From Chloroflexota bacterium (GTDB lineage: Bacteria > Chloroflexota > Anaerolineae > JAADDB01): a DNA stretch of 7,605 nucleotides. Under the pieces are notes generated by a model. The model searched no databases. It was given only the letters and a program-made list of their open reading frames with translations, and was not told where the DNA came from. A program made the position numbers and the translations under genes. Shown piece by piece: positions 4,431-7,605 of the stretch. The stretch covers positions 1 to 7,605 of the forward strand of contig JAADDB010000094.1 of assembly GCA_013154135.1 (NCBI GenBank), written 5' to 3'. The stretch's first letter is position 1. Every line of letters begins with the position of its first letter.

Positions 4431-6904
4431 ACTAGCTGGCGTACCTGCTCGGCACTTTCCAGGTCCAGGGCCTTTTGGGCCAACTCTTGCATTTCAGCCC
4501 ACGTCCATTGCCGCAGGACTTGTTTGACCCGCGGAATGGCCGGGGGATTCATGCTCAGCTCGTCCACGCCCAATCCCACCAGAATGGGGGCAGCCACCGC
4601 GTCCCCCGCGATCTCCCCACACACGCCGATCCAAATTCCCGCCTCGTGCGCCGCGCGCGCGGCCCGGTCGATGAGGCGCAACACCGCAGGTTGTAACCCA
4701 TCGGCCAGGTGGGCCACCCGGGCGTTCGTCCGGTCCGCGGCCATGGTGTATTGACTCAGGTCGTTGGTCCCCACACTGAAGAAATCCACTTCCCGGGCCA
4801 TTTTTTCGGCCATCAGCGCGGCCGCGGGGATTTCCACCATGATCCCCAGTTCCACCCCCTCATCAAAGGGTTGGCCTGCCCGCCGGAGTTCGTCCTGGGC
4901 CTCCTGGAACAGCGCGCGCGCGGCCCGAACCTCCTCCAGGGTGGAGACCATGGGCAGCATGATTTTGATGTTGTGGTCCACGCTGGCCCGGAGAATGGCC
5001 CGAAACTGGGTCTTCAACAAGTCCGGTCGTTCCAGGGTGAGGCGGATGCCCCGCCAGCCCAGGAAGGGGTTGGGTTCCGGTTCCAGCTGCAGATAGGGGA
5101 TGGGTTTGTCTCCCCCCACATCCACTGTTCGGATGACCAGAGGGCGCTTTCCCAGCAGGTCCGCGACCTGTTGGTACACACGCCATTGTTCCTCCTCGTC
5201 GGGGGGGCTTTCCCGGTCGACGAAGAGGAATTCGGTGCGCATGAGCCCGATGCCCTCTGCTCCGTACTGGAGCGCGGCGGCCGCGTCCGCGACGCCGATG
5301 ATGTTGGCCCCGATTTCCACCCGGTGACCGTCGCGGGTTTGGGCCGGCGCCTGGGCCAGACGGCGCATGTCCTCCTGTTCTGCAAGCCAACGCCGTCGTC
5401 GTTCCTCCAACTCGCGCCGGATTTCGGGGGTCAGCCGGAGCCACACCCGGCCTTGGCTCCCGTCCAGGCCGATCTCCTGCCCTTCTTCCACCCGGAGGAT
5501 GGCCAGGCCCAGCCCGACGACCGCGGGAATGCCCAGGGCTCTCGCCAGGATGGCCGTGTGGGAGGTGGCCCCGCCCAGAGCAGTGGCAATGCCCAAGACC
5601 ATCTTCGGGTCCAGCTGGGCCGTGTCCGAGGGGGTCAGATCCTCCGCGATGAGGATGGAAGGTTGTTGGGGATGGGGTGGTTTTGTGCTTGTGCCCAGGA
5701 GCAGCCGCAGCACGCGCCGCTTCACATCTTCCAGGTCCGCGGCCCGGGCCTGCATGTAGGGGTCATCCAGCGCGCGGTAGGTCCCGATCATCTCGTCGAT
5801 GGCCCGGGCCCACGCGGCGGCCGGGTGCAGATGTTCCCGGAAGATGAGCTCCCGGGCCCGCTCCCGAAGGGTGGGGTCCTCCAGGAAGAGGATATGGGCG
5901 TCGAAAATGGCCGCTTCGTATTCCCCCACCCGGTGGACGGCTTGTGCGCGCAGGCGGTGGATTTCCTCCCGGGCTTTTTGCAATGCCTGTTCCAGCTGTC
6001 GCCACGCGGTTTCCGGGTCCTCCACCTGTGTTTGGGGAAGGTCTACGGGTTCGGGGAGGTAGAGGTGGGCCGGACCCAGGGCAATGCCCGGGGAGGCAGG
6101 GATGCCTGTGAGGAGGTCCTTTTGTTCTTCCGAGGAGGCGGGAACGGTGGATGGGACCACTGTCGTGGGGATGTCCTCGGGTTCTCCGAAGTTGGCCTCA
6201 ACCAGCTCCCGCAGGGCCTGGAGCGCTTGTTCCGCGTCGGGCCCGTGGGCCCGAATCGCGATCTCATGCCCCTGCCGGACTCCCAAGGTGGCGACTTGGT
6301 TGATGCTCTTGGCGTTCACCCAGTCGGTTCCGCGGGTCACGTTGCGCACGTGGACATCCGCGGTGTAGCGGGAGGCGACGGTGACGAACTGGGCCGCGGG
6401 TCTCGCGTGGAGCCCTAGTCGGTTGCGCACGGTGAGCCGGATTTCCTCCCCTTCCACGGGCGCTTCTGTTGGGGATGTGGTGGAAGGAGGCGGGGTCAGG
6501 TTGAGCTGGGCGATTTTGGCTTGGAGCGCGGTGCGCGCTTCTGCCAAGACTTCTTCGGCTGTTCCGCCTGTGGCCGCGCGCACCGCGGCCGCGATAGCGC
6601 CTTCCACCAGTGGGGCATCGGAGAGGTACACGTGAGCCTGTTGTTCTTCGGGCAGGAATTCCAGGGCCATTTCCGCGCTGAGGAGAGCGCTGCCCAAGTC
6701 CATGAGAATGACAACGCCATCCTCACTGTAGACGGACTGGATGGCGTTCAACACCTTCATTGCATCTGTGCCGAAAGGGTTTTCTGGGTCATCCAGGCCC
6801 CCTGCAATGGCAATGGGGACCCGGTGCTGGACCATTTGATCCGCAAGTTCCTTGACACCTTGGGCCAGACACGCGCTGTGGGCCACAATGACTAAGCCGA
6901 CCAT
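4403..6904 (-). CDS. dhaM: DhaM-HPr-Enzyme I fusion (PEP phosphotransferase)
   Basis: The 833-residue protein contains a whole phosphorelay. Residues 1-130 are a DhaM (mannose-type EIIA) domain: VGLVIVAHS carries the phospho-acceptor His9, and GGLDD.E..GTDA (35-48) and DLGSALLSAEMALE (69-82) are family motifs. Residues 154-240 are HPr with GLHARPA (His166) and AKSI (Ser200, the equivalent of regulatory Ser46). Residues 265-825 are complete Enzyme I: GGATSHTAILAR with phospho-His449, the PEP-binding barrel with GIGLMRTEFLF (551-561), TNDLSQYTMAADR (713-725) and catalytic Cys762 in GVCGEIAGD. In PTS-dependent dihydroxyacetone kinases, DhaM passes phosphate to the ADP on DhaL. E. coli DhaM has only a truncated EI, so this longer form may use PEP without a separate EI. 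I chose the ATG at 6904 because DhaM starts MVGLV and the longer frame (to 7015) overlaps the upstream gene. The nearest AAAGGAG (6920-6926) is 15 nt away, which is rather far. The C-terminal tail comes from an inserted repeat. Confidence 0.94.
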   Translation of the reverse strand: MVGLVIVAHSACLAQGVKELADQMVQHRVPIAIAGGLDDPENPFGTDAMKVLNAIQSVYSEDGVVILMDLGSALLSAEMALEFLPEEQQAHVYLSDAPLVEGAIAAAVRAATGGTAEEVLAEARTALQAKIAQLNLTPPPSTTSPTEAPVEGEEIRLTVRNRLGLHARPAAQFVTVASRYTADVHVRNVTRGTDWVNAKSINQVATLGVRQGHEIAIRAHGPDAEQALQALRELVEANFGEPEDIPTTVVPSTVPASSEEQKDLLTGIPASPGIALGPAHLYLPEPVDLPQTQVEDPETAWRQLEQALQKAREEIHRLRAQAVHRVGEYEAAIFDAHILFLEDPTLRERARELIFREHLHPAAAWARAIDEMIGTYRALDDPYMQARAADLEDVKRRVLRLLLGTSTKPPHPQQPSILIAEDLTPSDTAQLDPKMVLGIATALGGATSHTAILARALGIPAVVGLGLAILRVEEGQEIGLDGSQGRVWLRLTPEIRRELEERRRRWLAEQEDMRRLAQAPAQTRDGHRVEIGANIIGVADAAAALQYGAEGIGLMRTEFLFVDRESPPDEEEQWRVYQQVADLLGKRPLVIRTVDVGGDKPIPYLQLEPEPNPFLGWRGIRLTLERPDLLKTQFRAILRASVDHNIKIMLPMVSTLEEVRAARALFQEAQDELRRAGQPFDEGVELGIMVEIPAAALMAEKMAREVDFFSVGTNDLSQYTMAADRTNARVAHLADGLQPAVLRLIDRAARAAHEAGIWIGVCGEIAGDAVAAPILVGLGVDELSMNPPAIPRVKQVLRQWTWAEMQELAQKALDLESAEQVRQLVSNQQTSNE

Positions 6905-6946
6905 GGGTTTGTTCGAAGGCTCCTTTGATGATGGGTTATTCGATGG
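6903..6946 (+). repeat. Imperfect 17/16-bp direct repeat at gene junction
   Basis: ATGGGTTTGTTCGAAGG (6903-6919) and ATGGGTTATTCGATGG (6931-6946) match at 14 of 17 aligned positions, 28 nt apart. One copy overlaps the start of the PTS fusion, the other the stop codon of the DJ-1 gene. It looks like a small local duplication that created the 31-nt gap between the two genes. Confidence 0.4.
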
Positions 6947-7454
6947 CCTGGATAAGCTCTCGGCAGAACGCGGGCAGGTCCGCGACCACGCGGCCCCACA
7001 CCAGGTTGCCGTCACGGAACGCGGGTTTGTCCACCCATGTGGCCCCCGCGTTGATCAAGTCGTCTCGGATGCCCCGGGAACCTGTGGCCTTGTGGCCGTG
7101 GACGATCCCCGCGGAGATGAGGACCCATCCACCGTGACAGATGGAGCCGATGATCTTGCCCTGGTGGTAGACGTCCCTCACCAGGCGGAGAACGCCCGGG
7201 TCCCGGCGGAGTTTATCGGGGGCCCACCCCCCTGGGACGACGAGTGCGTCGAAATCGTCCGCGGAGAGATCTTCGGCCACCGCGTCGGGCACGGCTTCCA
7301 GGCAGTGTTTTCCCGTGTACTTGGGTGCTCGGCCGGTTCCTATGATGGTCACTCGGGCGCCTTCCTCGCGCAAGCGCATGACCGGTACCCAGAATTCCAG
7401 GTCTTCGAATCCTTCCTCGACAAATACGCCGACATGTTTTCCTTGTAACCGCAT
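6936..7454 (-). CDS. PfpI/DJ-1 family protein (class I amidotransferase fold)
   Basis: This 172-residue protein aligns from memory along its whole length with the archaeal PfpI/PH1704 type. It has the nucleophile-elbow motif SICHGGWVLISAG (104-116) with Cys106 and His107, the conserved acidic residue in EEGFEDLE (Glu17, 13-20), PGGWAPDKLR (74-83), and the dimer-region segment IRDDLINAGATWVD (129-142). Members have been described as oligomeric cysteine peptidases, glyoxalase III-like enzymes or deglycases, and the deglycase activity is disputed, so the true reaction here is open. It is cytosolic, with no signal peptide. The ATG start is supported by AAGGGAG (7462-7468) 7 nt upstream. It is followed after 31 nt by the DhaM-HPr-EI gene in the same direction, so the two are probably one operon. 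A copy of the MITE core lies 26 nt ahead of the start. Confidence 0.92.
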   Translation of the reverse strand: MRLQGKHVGVFVEEGFEDLEFWVPVMRLREEGARVTIIGTGRAPKYTGKHCLEAVPDAVAEDLSADDFDALVVPGGWAPDKLRRDPGVLRLVRDVYHQGKIIGSICHGGWVLISAGIVHGHKATGSRGIRDDLINAGATWVDKPAFRDGNLVWGRVVADLPAFCRELIQAIE

Positions 7455-7461
7455 GGTTCTT

Positions 7462-7468
7462 CTCCCTT
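7462..7468 (-). promoter_or_regulatory. Ribosome binding site of the DJ-1 gene
   Basis: On the minus strand AAGGGAG lies 7 nt before the ATG at 7454. This chooses that start over a longer open frame in a different register. Confidence 0.75.
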
Positions 7469-7480
7469 AGCGTTGTGTTG

Positions 7481-7525
7481 TGATGACGGACAAAGTCCAA
7501 TAGTGCCTTGGCGGCGGACGGGTCC
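7481..7525 (-). repeat. Second copy of the MITE core, upstream of the DJ-1 gene
   Basis: The minus-strand 20-mer at 7525-7506 (GGACCCGTCCGCCGCCAAGG) equals plus-strand 1588-1611 apart from two small gaps (GCG and C). In both places TGTCC follows after exactly 13 nt (7492-7488 and 1625-1629), then CATCA after 2 or 3 nt. Both keep the GGAC/GTCC mini-hairpin and both point toward the downstream start codon. I cannot find the 15-bp terminal repeats here, so this is a partial or decayed copy, or a shared leader motif. Confidence 0.5.
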
Positions 7526-7537
7526 GCTCCTTGGCGG
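7506..7537 (-). repeat. 9-bp direct repeat CCGCCAAGG, twice
   Basis: On the plus strand CCTTGGCGG occurs at 7506-7514 and 7529-7537, a 23-nt period, with a GCGGAC..GTCCGC inverted repeat (7514-7527) between them. The same 9-mer occurs once in the MITE-like element (1603-1611). The arrangement resembles a protein-binding site array or a small duplication within the repeat. Confidence 0.45.
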
Positions 7538-7586
7538 GGCTCTGATGTTTTCGCCCCGTGCAAGAAGGGAGTTTTGTGAGCGTGGC

Positions 7587-7605
7587 GGGCGGGCTTCGCC
7601 CGCCC
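7587..7605. terminator. GC hairpin at the window edge, possible terminator
   Basis: GGGCGGGC (7587-7594) and GCCCGCCC (7598-7605) form a perfect 8-bp stem around TTC. On the minus strand no T-run follows, and on the plus strand the window ends at the stem. It could end transcription of a gene beyond the right edge, or be one of the GC palindromes often scattered between genes. Confidence 0.35.

Noticed and set aside
4709..6418. A 569-codon plus-strand open frame antisense to the PTS fusion.
   Set aside because: It is a high-GC shadow of the minus-strand gene: no family motif is present and the opposite strand encodes a complete, conserved three-domain protein.
7213..7563. A 116-codon minus-strand frame overlapping the DJ-1 start.
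   Set aside because: It is in another frame from the DJ-1 gene, has Arg-rich low-information content, and runs through the repeat block. It is a shadow frame.

Overview
The window is GC-rich bacterial chromosome with long, tightly packed genes, TTG/ATG starts and AGGAGG-type ribosome binding sites. The gene set suggests a Chloroflexota-like, possibly thermophilic, bacterium: a CinA with a decayed C-terminal domain, an LCP protein carried as a lipoprotein, a PfpI-type DJ-1 protein, and a DhaM-HPr-Enzyme I fusion. This placement is an inference from protein style, not a phylogenetic result. All core genes are recognisable; I see no rRNA, tRNA, CRISPR array or phage.

Layout. Positions 1-348 hold no gene. 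They carry a plausible promoter (139-168) with a small palindrome over its -10 box, then a leader of about 170 nt rich in inverted repeats. A plus-strand cluster follows: cinA (349-1521), a DapB-fold amino acid or amine dehydrogenase of the 2,4-diaminopentanoate dehydrogenase type (1688-2674), a lipoprotein LCP phosphotransferase (2735-3787), and the inosine/xanthosine triphosphatase yjjX (3795-4346). A minus-strand pair converges on it: a PfpI/DJ-1 protein (7454-6936), then a DhaM-HPr-EI fusion (6904-4403). The two clusters meet in a 56-nt gap.

Function. CinA and YjjX both belong to families that clear damaged or non-canonical nucleotides, which gives the plus cluster a partial house-cleaning theme. 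The LCP protein works at the cell envelope and the dehydrogenase in amino acid metabolism. The minus pair joins a one-polypeptide phosphorelay (PEP to EI to HPr to DhaM, normally feeding dihydroxyacetone kinase DhaL) to a protein of the DJ-1 superfamily, some members of which act on methylglyoxal or glycation. No dhaK or dhaL is visible; they could lie beyond the right edge.

The most interesting non-coding signal is a 122-bp MITE-like element between cinA and the dehydrogenase. It has 15-bp terminal inverted repeats (14/15 matching) and is flanked by perfect 8-bp direct repeats that look like a target-site duplication. Its core (a GGAC/GTCC hairpin plus GCCGCCAAGG) recurs upstream of the DJ-1 gene, in the same orientation relative to the downstream gene. 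Other curiosities are the degenerate CinA amidase domain, a heptamer-like repeat that supplies the C-terminal codons of the PTS fusion, and a long perfect hairpin just ahead of the LCP gene.
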